Source of the DNA: Pseudomonadota bacterium | Lineage (GTDB): Bacteria; Pseudomonadota; Gammaproteobacteria; JAKBBU01 | NCBI GenBank assembly: GCA_021808365.1 | Contig: JAKBBU010000005.1 | Coordinates: 1 to 59,509 of the forward strand | DNA length: 59,509 nucleotides | Direction: 5' to 3' | Shown here: positions 45,484 to 54,063 of the stretch, piece by piece | Layout: every line of letters begins with the position of its first letter | How positions within the stretch are numbered: the stretch's first letter is position 1 | Translations under genes and position numbers: made by a program | The notes under the pieces: generated by a model | Told to the model about the DNA's origin: nothing | Databases searched by the model: none | Seen by the model: only the letters and a program-made list of their open reading frames with translations

Positions 45484-45879
45484 GTGTCATTTCAGTATTT
45501 ATTAGATACTAATATTTGCGCCAAAACTAAACCTTTAAGTGTTTCGCAACGCTTTGAATCGTTGGCGACAGGTACAGTCGGTATGTCTTTTATTACGCAT
45601 GGGGAATTATCTTTTGGCGCTCAAAAAAGCTAACATCAGGAAATAGCACTCGCAAAAATAAATGAACTGGTTGATTATATTCCTGTTCTCATGTCAGATG
45701 AGTCGGTTGGTGTACATTATGGCAAAATTCGTTTTTTACTTGAGCATGCGGGTACGCCGATTGGTAATAACGATCTATGGATAGCAGCCCATGCACTTTC
45801 TTTAGGTTTGATTTTAGTCACGAATAATGAGCGCGAATTTAAGCGTATACCTGGGCTGAGAATGGAAAATTGGGTATAG
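45484..45879 (+). pseudogene. vapC PIN-domain toxin with in-frame stop
   Basis: From GTG 45484 the frame reads SFQYLLDTNICAKTKPLSVS, VGMSFITHGELSFGAQKS, then TAA (45631-45633). The same frame continues with HQEIALAKINELVDYIPVL and GTPIGNNDLWIAAHALSLG to ENWV. These are the two halves of a VapC ribonuclease; the stop sits where homologues usually have Gln, a single C-to-T change. The start region also looks a few residues short after TNIC. Its antitoxin is broken too. Confidence 0.8.
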
Positions 45880-45906
45880 GAGAGCGGTTACAGCTACGTT
45901 TTGTCA

Positions 45907-46551
45907 TCACAATCCCATCATGAATGCCTTCTCTTCTTCAAGTAAGTCTGCAAAATAAGGGCCTGCCATATGATGCCTGATATAATATTCTAAATTAGGA
46001 AAGCGTTTTTGATCAATTTCATGTTCAGCTGCGTAAAGATTGACGAATTGTGAAACAATACTAATATCTGCGATCGAAAAGTGATCATTAAAAATTGTTT
46101 CACCACCAATCTGAGTTTCCAAATAAGCACATAAAGGCGGTAAATCTTCCATCAACGCCTTGCGAATGGCTTGCTCATCGGCAGGCCTGCCCATTAATGC
46201 GGGCGCAATCATTTGAGGGATAAAAATTCGACCTGTAATAACGGTTGAAACTGCTGTATCGGTGTATTCCTCCAACCAGAGTGCCTTCGCATAATCAGCG
46301 GGTATTTGCGGATAAAGCGCCGGTGTTGGGTATTTTTTTTCAAGGTAGGCACAGATCACAGAAGAGTCGGGAATATCAATGCCATCGATCCGTAATGCTG
46401 GAATTTTTCCAAGTGGGCTAATTTTTTTATAATCATCGCTGACTTGAAAGGGGATCACCAATTCAAGATCATAGGGAATTTTTTTGAGTGCGAGAGCAAC
46501 ACGCGTTTTTCGAACGAAGGGGGAGCCAGGAACGCCGTAAAGTTTTGCCAT
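45907..46551 (-). CDS. Glutathione S-transferase-like protein
   Basis: A 214-aa protein with the GST layout: thioredoxin-fold N-domain (MAKLYGVPGSPFVRKTRVAL, then SPLGKIPALRIDG and PDSSVICAYLEKKYP for glutathione binding) and a helical C-domain with FSIADISIVSQF. I chose ATG 46551, next to the recR stop; a longer frame overlaps recR. Soluble; the substrate is unknown. It is the last gene of the ybaB-recR-gst run. Confidence 0.88.
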   Translation of the reverse strand: MAKLYGVPGSPFVRKTRVALALKKIPYDLELVIPFQVSDDYKKISPLGKIPALRIDGIDIPDSSVICAYLEKKYPTPALYPQIPADYAKALWLEEYTDTAVSTVITGRIFIPQMIAPALMGRPADEQAIRKALMEDLPPLCAYLETQIGGETIFNDHFSIADISIVSQFVNLYAAEHEIDQKRFPNLEYYIRHHMAGPYFADLLEEEKAFMMGL

Positions 46552-46552
46552 T

Positions 46553-47155
46553 TTAATCTTCCAAAAGTATGCGATCTGCAAACGCATGGGCCAATGTGCC
46601 ACCATCTACAAATTCTAATTCACCACCCAAGGGAACACCATGGGCAATTCGCGTGGTTTTGATGCCACGTTGGCGGGCTAGGCTGGAAATATAATGTGCG
46701 GTCACCTGACCTTCAACGGTAGGGTTCGTTGCGAGAATAAGTTCAAGTATTTCGCCCTGATCCAAGCGTGAGATAAGCTCTTTAATACCGATTTGATCTG
46801 GCCCAACGCCATCAAGCGGAGACAAATGCCCCATCAACACGAAATAAAGGCCTGAAAAATGCGCAGCTTGTTCGATCGCAAGGACATCAGCAGGGGTTTC
46901 AACAATACAAAGGAGGGCTCGGTTTCTGCGTGGATCAGCGCACAACAGGCAAAATTGATCCTCACAAAAACTTCGACAAGATTCACAATGTTTGATACGA
47001 AGCGTTGCCTCTTCCAATACAGCAGCAAGACGCTGACCGCCTTGGCGGTCGCGCTCGAGAAGATGCAAGGCCATCCGTTGTGCTGATTTTTTCCCGACAC
47101 CGGGCAGACAAACGAGGGCCTCGATCAGTTGATTGACGAGTGGGCTAAATGCCAT
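46553..47155 (-). CDS. recR: Recombination protein RecR
   Basis: A 200-aa protein of the RecFOR pathway. It has a helix-hairpin-helix ([19 protein letters not shown]), a Cys4 zinc finger ([16 protein letters not shown]), and a Toprim domain with [14 protein letters not shown] and [15 protein letters not shown]. It lies 14 bases after ybaB, the usual pair; dnaX, often upstream of them, is not here. Confidence 0.97.
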   Translation of the reverse strand: MAFSPLVNQLIEALVCLPGVGKKSAQRMALHLLERDRQGGQRLAAVLEEATLRIKHCESCRSFCEDQFCLLCADPRRNRALLCIVETPADVLAIEQAAHFSGLYFVLMGHLSPLDGVGPDQIGIKELISRLDQGEILELILATNPTVEGQVTAHYISSLARQRGIKTTRIAHGVPLGGELEFVDGGTLAHAFADRILLED

Positions 47156-47169
47156 ATAGCAACACCAAA

Positions 47170-47541
47170 CTAAGCAGCCGTTGCAGCACCACCTTCACCA
47201 CCACCCAGTAAATCCTTTGGAATACCGAGGGTCTTAGTGAATGCTTCCATTTCTTCTTTCGCACCACCTTCAGCTTTTTTGAATGCTGCATTGCAGGCGG
47301 CTACAATAAGGCTCTCTAGGACGGTTTTCTCATCGGGGTGGAGCAGTTCAGCATCACAAATCTCTACTTTTTTAACTTCCATTTTGCAATTCATGGTGAC
47401 TTTAACGGAGCCACCGCCAGCCTCACCGACAACGAGCAATCCCTCAAGCTTCTTTTGAATATCAAGCATACCTTCTTGCATTTTTTTGGCTTGTTTCATC
47501 ATATCATCAAGGTTGCCCTTCATTGCATCTTCAAAACTCAT
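47170..47541 (-). CDS. ybaB: YbaB/EbfC nucleoid-associated protein
   Basis: A 123-aa small DNA-binding protein. Features: [51 protein letters not shown] and a Gly/Ala-rich tail ([13 protein letters not shown]). Slightly longer than the E. coli protein (109 aa) at both ends. GAGGAT precedes ATG 47541. It is the first gene after a strong promoter. Confidence 0.93.
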   Translation of the reverse strand: MSFEDAMKGNLDDMMKQAKKMQEGMLDIQKKLEGLLVVGEAGGGSVKVTMNCKMEVKKVEICDAELLHPDEKTVLESLIVAACNAAFKKAEGGAKEEMEAFTKTLGIPKDLLGGGEGGAATAA

Positions 47542-47628
47542 GGTTAAATCCTCTTGGATGGAAAAAAATAGAAAGAAGCGTTCCGCAAACTACCGGATCC
47601 GTTCTTTTTAAAACAGGGGAAGAATTTA

Positions 47629-47658
47629 ATTATACACCCCGAAAAGGGGCCAAGTCAA
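47629..47658 (-). promoter_or_regulatory. Sigma-70 promoter of ybaB-recR-gst
   Basis: On the minus strand, TTGACT (47653-47658), an 18-bp spacer and a perfect TATAAT (47629-47634). The spacer contains CCCCTTTTCGGGG, a small hairpin that may also end the metNIQ transcript. Confidence 0.7.
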
Positions 47659-47669
47659 TGGTACCGCCT

Positions 47670-48479
47670 TTACCAAGCCGGCAGTGCCTGGCCTTGAAAA
47701 ATGGTATTCGCCGCATCCAAAACAGCCTGTGAGTGTAGGGTTGTCATCAATTTTTGGAAACGTGGATCATCTTTATCGGCAATTCTTACCACAACAAAAT
47801 TAGCATAGGGCGAATTAGTCGGGCTTTCACGGTAAAGAGCATCACGACTGGGTAGAAGCCCCGCGGGCACGGCGTAGTTAGTGTTGATAGCTGCTAAATC
47901 AACATCCTGCAAAACACGAGGAAGCTGTGCTGCATCGAGGGTGGTAATCTTAAGTCCAAGAGGATTTTCAGCAATATCGAGCAGTGTAGTTTGTGCACCT
48001 GAGCCCGGTTTCAATGAAATTAATTTTGCCGATTGCAATAAGAGTAGGGCGCGAGCTTGATTGCTGGGATCATCCGGAATTGCAATTTTTGCACCTTTTG
48101 GAATTTGAGAGAGGGATTTATATCGTTGCGAATAAATGCCCATGGGGTAAATAAATGTTTTTCCAATGGGAACAATTTGGTAATGCTTCGCTTTAATCGC
48201 AGCATCAAGATAGGGCAAGGTTTGAAACATATTCGCATTGAGGCTGCCATCGTTTAATGCTTCATTAGGCATATTGTAATCAGAGAATGTGACAATCTTT
48301 ATTTTAAGTCCCTGCGTTTTTGCCTGTTCTTGCGCAACTTGCATCAATTGAGTTTCAGGACCTGCAATGGTGCCGATAATGACTTCATTAGCAGGTATTT
48401 TGGACCGTTCACAGCCTGTAGAGAGCAAGACAAAACTTGCAAGAGCAACAAATAAGATTTTTTTAAATTTCACGAACAT
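47670..48479 (-). CDS. metQ: Methionine-binding lipoprotein MetQ
   Basis: A 269-aa substrate-binding lipoprotein of the NlpA/MetQ family. The lipobox LLSTGC sits about residue 24; the mature domain has VIIGTIAGPETQLM, FSDYNMPNEALNDGSLNANMFQTLPYL, AKIAIPDDPSNQARALLLLQ and AINTNYAVPAGL. ATG 48479 follows GAGGAG; the longer frame would begin at TTG. Anchored to the inner membrane, it delivers methionine to MetNI. Confidence 0.93.
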   Translation of the reverse strand: MFVKFKKILFVALASFVLLSTGCERSKIPANEVIIGTIAGPETQLMQVAQEQAKTQGLKIKIVTFSDYNMPNEALNDGSLNANMFQTLPYLDAAIKAKHYQIVPIGKTFIYPMGIYSQRYKSLSQIPKGAKIAIPDDPSNQARALLLLQSAKLISLKPGSGAQTTLLDIAENPLGLKITTLDAAQLPRVLQDVDLAAINTNYAVPAGLLPSRDALYRESPTNSPYANFVVVRIADKDDPRFQKLMTTLHSQAVLDAANTIFQGQALPAW

Positions 48480-48484
48480 TCTCC

Positions 48485-49138
48485 TCAATTATGCTTAAAT
48501 TTAGCCGACAAATGATCACCGCCCCATTGAAAAAGTTGTACTAATCCAACCAAGATTACGACAGTCAATAACATGATTTGTGCATTAAATTGCTCATAAC
48601 CATAGCTGATTGCCAAATAACCCAGGCCGCCTGCGCCCACCGCACCAGCCATGGCAGAATAACCCACAAGGGTAATCAATGTTAATGTGATGCCATTGAT
48701 CAAGGCAGGCAACGCTTCAGGGAGCAAAATGCGAACAATAATCTGCATTGGATTTGCCCCCATTGTTTTACCAGCTTCAATTAAACCACTTGAAATTTCA
48801 GATAGGGCATTTTCAGTGATTCTTGCAATAAAAGGAATAGCGCCCAGTGTTAAAGGAACAATTGCAGCGTTATTTCCAATCGAAGTTCCTACCAATAAGC
48901 GTGTTAAAGGAATGATAGCAACGACTAAAATAATAAAAGGGATCGACCGAATGATATTGACAATGCCACTGAGCGTGCGATAAAGCAATGAATGTTCGAT
49001 CAAGCCACCTTGTTTTGATGTAGATAATAAAATGCCAAGTGGTATTCCAAAAAAAGCGGATAATAATGCTGAAAATCCAACCATATAAAGGGTTTGTAAG
49101 GTTGCATTCAGTAAAATAAAAAATAAATTATTCGACAT
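48485..49138 (-). CDS. metI: Methionine ABC transporter permease MetI
   Basis: A 217-aa inner-membrane permease with five hydrophobic helices and the MetI pattern (GIPLGILLSTSKQGG, IIRSIPFIILVVAIIP, the EAA loop IEAGKTMGANPMQIIVRILLPEALP, and YSAMAGAVGAGGLG). I chose ATG 49138, which overlaps the metN stop by 11 bases, indicating coupling. The order metN-metI-metQ is standard. Confidence 0.95.
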   Translation of the reverse strand: MSNNLFFILLNATLQTLYMVGFSALLSAFFGIPLGILLSTSKQGGLIEHSLLYRTLSGIVNIIRSIPFIILVVAIIPLTRLLVGTSIGNNAAIVPLTLGAIPFIARITENALSEISSGLIEAGKTMGANPMQIIVRILLPEALPALINGITLTLITLVGYSAMAGAVGAGGLGYLAISYGYEQFNAQIMLLTVVILVGLVQLFQWGGDHLSAKFKHN

Positions 49139-50162
49139 AACCAATGATCTCCACAGCAATATGTTGTTGTCTTAAAAAATCGAGTGTCTTTTCAACACCC
49201 TGAGGTGCTTCTTCGACCTTGATGACCATAAAGCCGAGAGCCTCTTCGCAAATATATTCCATGTTTGCTTGAAGAATATTGACGTGAATGCCTTGTTCGC
49301 GAACTAATTCTGAAATTAAGGGTTGCGTTGCTGTTTTTCCTGAAAAAATTAATCGCAAAACAGGATAAAATCCTTCATGGGGTACAGGGTGAAGTTGCTG
49401 TTTTAAACTGTTAGGGAGGGCTTGTTTTAAACAGCCACTGACCAATTCTTTGGCCTCAGGTGTTTGGGGATTTTTGAAAAAATCAAGAACATCAGATTGC
49501 TCAATAATTTTGCCTTGTTCAAGAAGAGCAACTCGCGTGCAAATGGATTTAATGACGTCCATTTCGTGCGTAATGAGAATGATCGTCAAGCCCAATCGTT
49601 GATTAATATCAGAGAGTAAATTTAAAATTGTTTGCGTTGTTTGAGGATCAAGTGCCGAAGTTGCTTCATCACATAATAAAACATCAGGATGATTTGCTAG
49701 CGCACGCGCGATGGCAACACGTTGTTTTTGTCCACCGCTTAAGGCAGCAGGGTATACTGTTTTTTTATCACCAAGCCCTGTGAGTTCCAATAACTCTTCA
49801 ACGCGTGTGCGAATGTGTTCAGCAGAATAACCCGCAAATTTCAGAGGCAGCGCAACATTGTCATAAACGGTTTGTGAGGACAAAAGATTAAAATGCTGGA
49901 AGATCATGCCCATTCGACGACGGGCTTGACGTAATTCTTTGTTGTTCAAGGCATTGAGCTCAAGGTCGCCTAGAACGACAGAGCCCTGTGTTGGTTTTTC
50001 AAGCAGATTGAGACAGCGGATCAGTGTGCTTTTACCTGCGCCGCTTTTACCGACAATGCCAAAAATGTCGCCGGGTTTAACATCAAAGTCGAGAGGCCAG
50101 AGGGCACGCAATTCGCCTGCGGGCGTCGCATAGATTTTTTCGAGGTGTTTGACTGTAATCAT
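49128..50162 (-). CDS. metN: Methionine ABC transporter ATP-binding protein MetN
   Basis: A 344-aa ATPase. Walker A GKSGAGKST (residues 38-46), signature LSGGQKQRVAIARAL, Walker B VLLCDEATSALDP, switch His in LITHEM. The C-terminal NIL domain (from about 265: PVLRLIFSGKTATQPLISEL) is the methionine-sensing part that shuts transport down. AGGG stands about ten bases before ATG 50162. First gene of the operon. Confidence 0.96.
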   Translation of the reverse strand: MITVKHLEKIYATPAGELRALWPLDFDVKPGDIFGIVGKSGAGKSTLIRCLNLLEKPTQGSVVLGDLELNALNNKELRQARRRMGMIFQHFNLLSSQTVYDNVALPLKFAGYSAEHIRTRVEELLELTGLGDKKTVYPAALSGGQKQRVAIARALANHPDVLLCDEATSALDPQTTQTILNLLSDINQRLGLTIILITHEMDVIKSICTRVALLEQGKIIEQSDVLDFFKNPQTPEAKELVSGCLKQALPNSLKQQLHPVPHEGFYPVLRLIFSGKTATQPLISELVREQGIHVNILQANMEYICEEALGFMVIKVEEAPQGVEKTLDFLRQQHIAVEIIGYVE

Positions 50163-50281
50163 GTAGAGACCCTAAAAACGCAGAAGCAGATGTTAAAGGC
50201 GGTTTTTAGAGCCACGCTTTAGCTGAATTTATAAAGCGCCCTGCAAGCTGCGGTTCAAATCGGCGCGAAATCTAATTTATA

Positions 50282-50311
50282 ATTGTATGTTATGCTGGGG
50301 TTAGGTGTCAA
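50282..50311 (-). promoter_or_regulatory. Sigma-70 promoter of metNIQ
   Basis: On the minus strand, TTGACA (50306-50311), 18 bp, TACAAT (50282-50287). A leader of about 110 nt follows, containing an imperfect stem TAAAAACCGC/GCGTTTTTA (about 50173-50210) just before the metN ribosome site; I do not recognise a riboswitch or a MetJ box in it. Confidence 0.65.
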
Positions 50312-50402
50312 GGGGATTGTAGTGTCGGGATTGACAGACACAGATGTAAAATCCACCAATCAGTATTATCATGCAACAAACAAACGATCATAAGAAGGCC
50401 CT

Positions 50403-51116
50403 ATGACCAATTTATCCATACCCGCCCTACGTCAAACCTGTGCGAATTGCAGCCTTGCCAATCTGTGTTTGCCTGTTGGGCTGGATCAAGAAGATTTAAA
50501 ATTGCTCGATAATCTTGTTGCCAAGAGAAGAGTACTTAACAAGGGGGAGCATGTCTTCGATGTGGGGCATCCATTTGATCGCTTGTTTACAGTTCGTTCA
50601 GGGGCATTTAAAACGACGGTACTTAATGCAGATGGTAAGCAGGATATTGTTGGGTTTTATTTGCCCGGGGAATTATTTGGGTTTGATGGCATTTCTGAGC
50701 GAAAACATCAAGTGACAGCCCAAGCCATTAAAACAAGTTCAATCTGTGAAATTCCATTTGAACCCCTCCTTCGGGCAACAGGAAGGATTCCTGATTTGCT
50801 ACGGCAATTGTTTTCACTCATTAGTGAGCAGACCTTACCCGAGGCCGCAATTCGCTTGAATCACACGGCACAACAGCGGTTAGCTGCTTTTTTGCTCAGC
50901 TTGTCGAAACGCTTTAAACAATGTGGTTACTCAGAAACTGAGTTTAATTTGCCCATGTCACGGGAAGAGATTGCCAATTATCTCGGGCTTGCGCCAGAAA
51001 CCATTAGCCGATTACTGACACACCTATATGCGGAAGGAATACTCAGCATTAATCGTCGACATATCATCCTAAATGACTTAGAGCAACTACAGACAATTCA
51101 CTGTTCTGGTCATTAA
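50403..51116 (+). CDS. fnr: Fnr/Anr-type oxygen-sensing transcription regulator
   Basis: A 237-aa CRP-family regulator. It has an N-terminal Cys13-x2-Cys16-x5-Cys22 (CANCSLANLC) and a fourth Cys115 (SSICEIP), the ligand set of an oxygen-labile 4Fe-4S cluster. A cyclic-nucleotide-like barrel and dimer helix follow, then an HTH with MSREEIANYLGLAPETISRLL, whose Glu-x2-Ser-Arg recognition residues are those of FNR, reading TTGAT-N4-ATCAA. Its first predicted target is the adjacent cydA promoter. The start ATG 50403 follows AAGGCCCT. Confidence 0.94.
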   Translation: MTNLSIPALRQTCANCSLANLCLPVGLDQEDLKLLDNLVAKRRVLNKGEHVFDVGHPFDRLFTVRSGAFKTTVLNADGKQDIVGFYLPGELFGFDGISERKHQVTAQAIKTSSICEIPFEPLLRATGRIPDLLRQLFSLISEQTLPEAAIRLNHTAQQRLAAFLLSLSKRFKQCGYSETEFNLPMSREEIANYLGLAPETISRLLTHLYAEGILSINRRHIILNDLEQLQTIHCSGH

Positions 51117-51127
51117 TAAGCGGCTTT

Positions 51128-51168
51128 CTGATCTAGATCAAGAAGAATTTTTAGTTTTTAGGTATATT
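51128..51168 (+). promoter_or_regulatory. FNR box and promoter of cydABX
   Basis: CTGAT-CTAG-ATCAA at 51128-51141 matches the FNR consensus at nine of ten positions. TATATT at 51163-51168 is a good -10; the start would fall near 51175, placing the box centre near -41, the class II activator position. Confidence 0.82.
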
Positions 51169-51197
51169 TGAACGAATAGACTACTTTTGGAGAACCC

Positions 51198-52751
51198 ATG
51201 CTTCCTTCAATTTTTTCCGTAGATATGGCGCGTTGGCAATTTGCCATTTCAGCATCCTATCATTTTCTCTTTGTTCCACTGACCTTGGGTCTCACATGGA
51301 TGATTTTCACCATGGAATCCGCCTATGTGATGACAGGCAAGAGCGTCTACAAGGATATGACAAAGTTTTGGGGAAAATTATTAGGGATTAATTTTGCGCT
51401 CGGTGTGTTAACTGGCCTGACCATGGAATTTCAATTTGGTACAAATTGGGCATATTATTCTCAATTTGTGGGCGATATTTTCGGGACCCCACTGGCCATT
51501 GAGGGGCTTGTGGCCTTCATGTTGGAATCAACCTTTTTTGGATTATTTTTCTTCGGCTGGGATAAATTAACAAAAAAACAACACCTGTTTGCTACATTTT
51601 GTTTGGCCATTGGTTCCAGTTTATCGGCATTATTGATTTTAGTTGCCAATGGGTTCATGCAAAATCCCGTGGGTGCGCATTTTGATGTGGAAACCATGCG
51701 CATGCAGACCAGCAGTTTGTTGGATCTGTTCATGAATACGTTTGCACAGATTGGTTTTGTCCATACGATTGCAGCAGGGTACACCACAGGGTCAGTGTTT
51801 GTTCTTGGGATCAGTAGTTATTATTTACTCAAGGGCAGAGATGTTGAATTTGCAAAACGTTCTTTTGCAATTGCCTCGGGTTTTGGTTTGGTCGCCGTTT
51901 TGCTGGTTGTTTTTATGGGGGATCAAAGTGGTTTGATGGTGTATAAACACCAACCCTTGAAATTGGCGATTCTTGAAGGTGAATGGGATACACAAAAAGC
52001 GCCTGCTAATTTTAATTTGATTGCGTTCCCCGACCAAGCAAAGCAAAAAAATGATTTTGCAATTCAAATTCCTGATGTTTTAGGGTTGATTGTTACGCAC
52101 AATTGGAATCAGCAAATCACGGGCATCAAAGATCTCGTGAAAGATAATGAAGCGCGAATTACACAAGGGAAGATCGCTTACACAGACTTACTCAAAGTGC
52201 GCAAAGGTGATACGTCGCCAGCAACGATGGCCGAATTTAATCGCTACAAAAATGATCTGGGTTTTGGTATGTTGTTGATGCAGTATACGCCGGATATTAG
52301 TAAAGCAACGTCTGCACAAGTCAATCAAGCAGCGAACGCAACCCTCCCTGATGTGGCGGGTATTTTTTGGTCATTTCGTATCATGGTTGGGTTGGGCTTT
52401 TTAATGGCTTTGATGTTTGTGATGGGCATTATAAAATCCTTCCGAAGTAAGTGGACACAACCTTGGTTTTACCGTTGGGCGCTGATCAGCGTTCCTTTTC
52501 CAATCATCGCGAGTATTTGTGGTTGGTTTGTCACCGAGCATGGACGACAACCATGGACCGTTTATAATATGTTACCCACACCGATCAGCTCATCCAGCAT
52601 TGCTGGAGGTGATGTGGTTGCCAGTCTCATTCTCTTCACGACATTTTATACGGCATTATTCATCGTTGAAATGTATTTGATGTTTAAATTCGCGAAAATA
52701 GGGCCGAGTGCATTACACCTAGGCCGTTATCATTTTGAGATGGAGAAATAG
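51198..52751 (+). CDS. cydA: Cytochrome bd ubiquinol oxidase subunit I
   Basis: A 517-aa inner-membrane subunit carrying hemes b558, b595 and d. The opening MARWQFAISASYHFLFVPLTLG includes the axial His (residue 22). GLTMEFQFGTNWAYYSQFVGDIFG, the quinol-binding Q-loop (GDQSGLMVYKHQPLKLAILEG, long form, about residues 240-330) and EHGRQPWTVYNMLPT follow. GGAG lies before ATG 51198. Expressed from the FNR-boxed promoter; it reduces O2 to water at low oxygen. Confidence 0.97.
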   Translation: MLPSIFSVDMARWQFAISASYHFLFVPLTLGLTWMIFTMESAYVMTGKSVYKDMTKFWGKLLGINFALGVLTGLTMEFQFGTNWAYYSQFVGDIFGTPLAIEGLVAFMLESTFFGLFFFGWDKLTKKQHLFATFCLAIGSSLSALLILVANGFMQNPVGAHFDVETMRMQTSSLLDLFMNTFAQIGFVHTIAAGYTTGSVFVLGISSYYLLKGRDVEFAKRSFAIASGFGLVAVLLVVFMGDQSGLMVYKHQPLKLAILEGEWDTQKAPANFNLIAFPDQAKQKNDFAIQIPDVLGLIVTHNWNQQITGIKDLVKDNEARITQGKIAYTDLLKVRKGDTSPATMAEFNRYKNDLGFGMLLMQYTPDISKATSAQVNQAANATLPDVAGIFWSFRIMVGLGFLMALMFVMGIIKSFRSKWTQPWFYRWALISVPFPIIASICGWFVTEHGRQPWTVYNMLPTPISSSSIAGGDVVASLILFTTFYTALFIVEMYLMFKFAKIGPSALHLGRYHFEMEK

Positions 52752-53921
52752 ATGGATACCTATGCAATTTTACAATTACTGGGATGGGTCACCGTTGCGG
52801 CAGTCTTCTTTCTTTTTGCAGCGACCTGCGGGTTTGATTTTGGTGCGGGTATGCTAGCGCCGTTTATCGGTAAAAATGATACACAGCGACGCGTAGTGAT
52901 CAATACCGTTGGACCCACTTGGGACGGTAATCAAGTGTGGTTGATCACCGCCGGTGGAGCAATTTTTGCAATTTGGCCTCGTGTTTATGCGGCTTCTTTT
53001 TCTGGGCTTTATTTCGCCATTTTACTCGTGCTATGGTCTTTATTTCTGCGACCAGTTTCCTTTGAATATCGTTCAAAAATTCAAACTGAAAATTGGCGAA
53101 CGTTTTGGGATTGGGCGCTGTGTCTCGGTAGTTTCTTACCTGTTTTATTATTGGGTGTGGCTGTTGGTAATTTATTTCTCGGACTCCCTTTCCAATTTAG
53201 TCCCATCGACTTGCGTTTTTTCTATGGCCCTAGCATGGAAAGTGCTTCGGCATTTACCGATATCTTTGGGTTGTTGCGTCCCTTTGGACTCTATGTTGGT
53301 GTTTTCTGTGTGGTGATGATGTTGATGCAAGGAGCAGCTTATTTAGCATTTCGTACGCAAGGTGTGATCCATGACCGGAGTCGAAAAATCCTGATGGTCA
53401 CCAGTGTATTATTTATTATTCTGTTTGCACTAGCGGGTGTTTGGATCAAAAACATGATGGGTTATCATTACACCGCTTCATTAAACCCCATCTTGCATCC
53501 TTTAAACACAAATGTGACGACGAGCGTAGGTGGATGGCTTTCTAATTACACGACTTACCCTTGGATGATGTTGGCGCCGATTCTTGGTTTCTTGGGGGCT
53601 TTTTGCGCCTTTGTATTCGCGATCAGTCGCAAACACTTCGCAGCGTTTTGCGCGACAACATTAGCTATTTTTGGAACATTAGCAACTTGGGGACTGAGCA
53701 TGTATCCCTTCCTCATGCCTTCTTCGGTTAAGCCAATGCAGAGTTTGACCGTGTTTAATGCAACGAGTTCGCAGCTTTCATTGATCGGTATTTTGATCAC
53801 GGCCTTAGTGATGGTTCCTATTATTTTTATTTACACGGGTTTTGTTTATCGAAAAATTTGGGGGCGTGATCTTAAAATGTCTGAAGAAATTATTTCTGAT
53901 CAGAAAAATGTATTGTATTAA
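52752..53921 (+). CDS. cydB: Cytochrome bd ubiquinol oxidase subunit II
   Basis: A 389-aa membrane subunit that pairs with CydA. Conserved TCGFDFGAGMLAPFIG, NTVGPTWDGNQVWLITAGGAIFAIWP, FRPVSFEYRSK-like segment and MYPFLMPSS in the last third. The ATG follows the cydA stop directly. A small hairpin (CATTGC/GCAATG near 53932) separates it from cydX. Confidence 0.96.
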   Translation: MDTYAILQLLGWVTVAAVFFLFAATCGFDFGAGMLAPFIGKNDTQRRVVINTVGPTWDGNQVWLITAGGAIFAIWPRVYAASFSGLYFAILLVLWSLFLRPVSFEYRSKIQTENWRTFWDWALCLGSFLPVLLLGVAVGNLFLGLPFQFSPIDLRFFYGPSMESASAFTDIFGLLRPFGLYVGVFCVVMMLMQGAAYLAFRTQGVIHDRSRKILMVTSVLFIILFALAGVWIKNMMGYHYTASLNPILHPLNTNVTTSVGGWLSNYTTYPWMMLAPILGFLGAFCAFVFAISRKHFAAFCATTLAIFGTLATWGLSMYPFLMPSSVKPMQSLTVFNATSSQLSLIGILITALVMVPIIFIYTGFVYRKIWGRDLKMSEEIISDQKNVLY

Positions 53922-53968
53922 CTTGGGGTGTCATTGCTCGCAATGGCAATACTTAATTAGAGGTTATT

Positions 53969-54058
53969 ATGTTTTATCTTGTCTGGCTCGTCAGCGCCTT
54001 TGTCGCTGTTGGAATTGGATTATTTGTCGTCACACGCCTTGATCGAAAAAGCGAGTAG
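53969..54058 (+). CDS. cydX: Cytochrome bd small subunit CydX
   Basis: A 29-residue protein with one membrane helix: MFYLVWLVSAFVAVGIGLFV, then VTRLDRKSE. The early Trp in VWLVSA and the position between cydB and cydD fit CydX/YbgT, which stabilises the oxidase. GAGG stands before the ATG. It was found from context because it is too short for usual gene calling. Confidence 0.82.
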   Translation: MFYLVWLVSAFVAVGIGLFVVTRLDRKSE

Positions 54059-54063
54059 TTTGT

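Noticed and set aside
50163..50281. SAM riboswitch or MetJ operator before metN
   Set aside because: No S-box core or tandem AGACGTCT-like sites are visible; only an imperfect hairpin.
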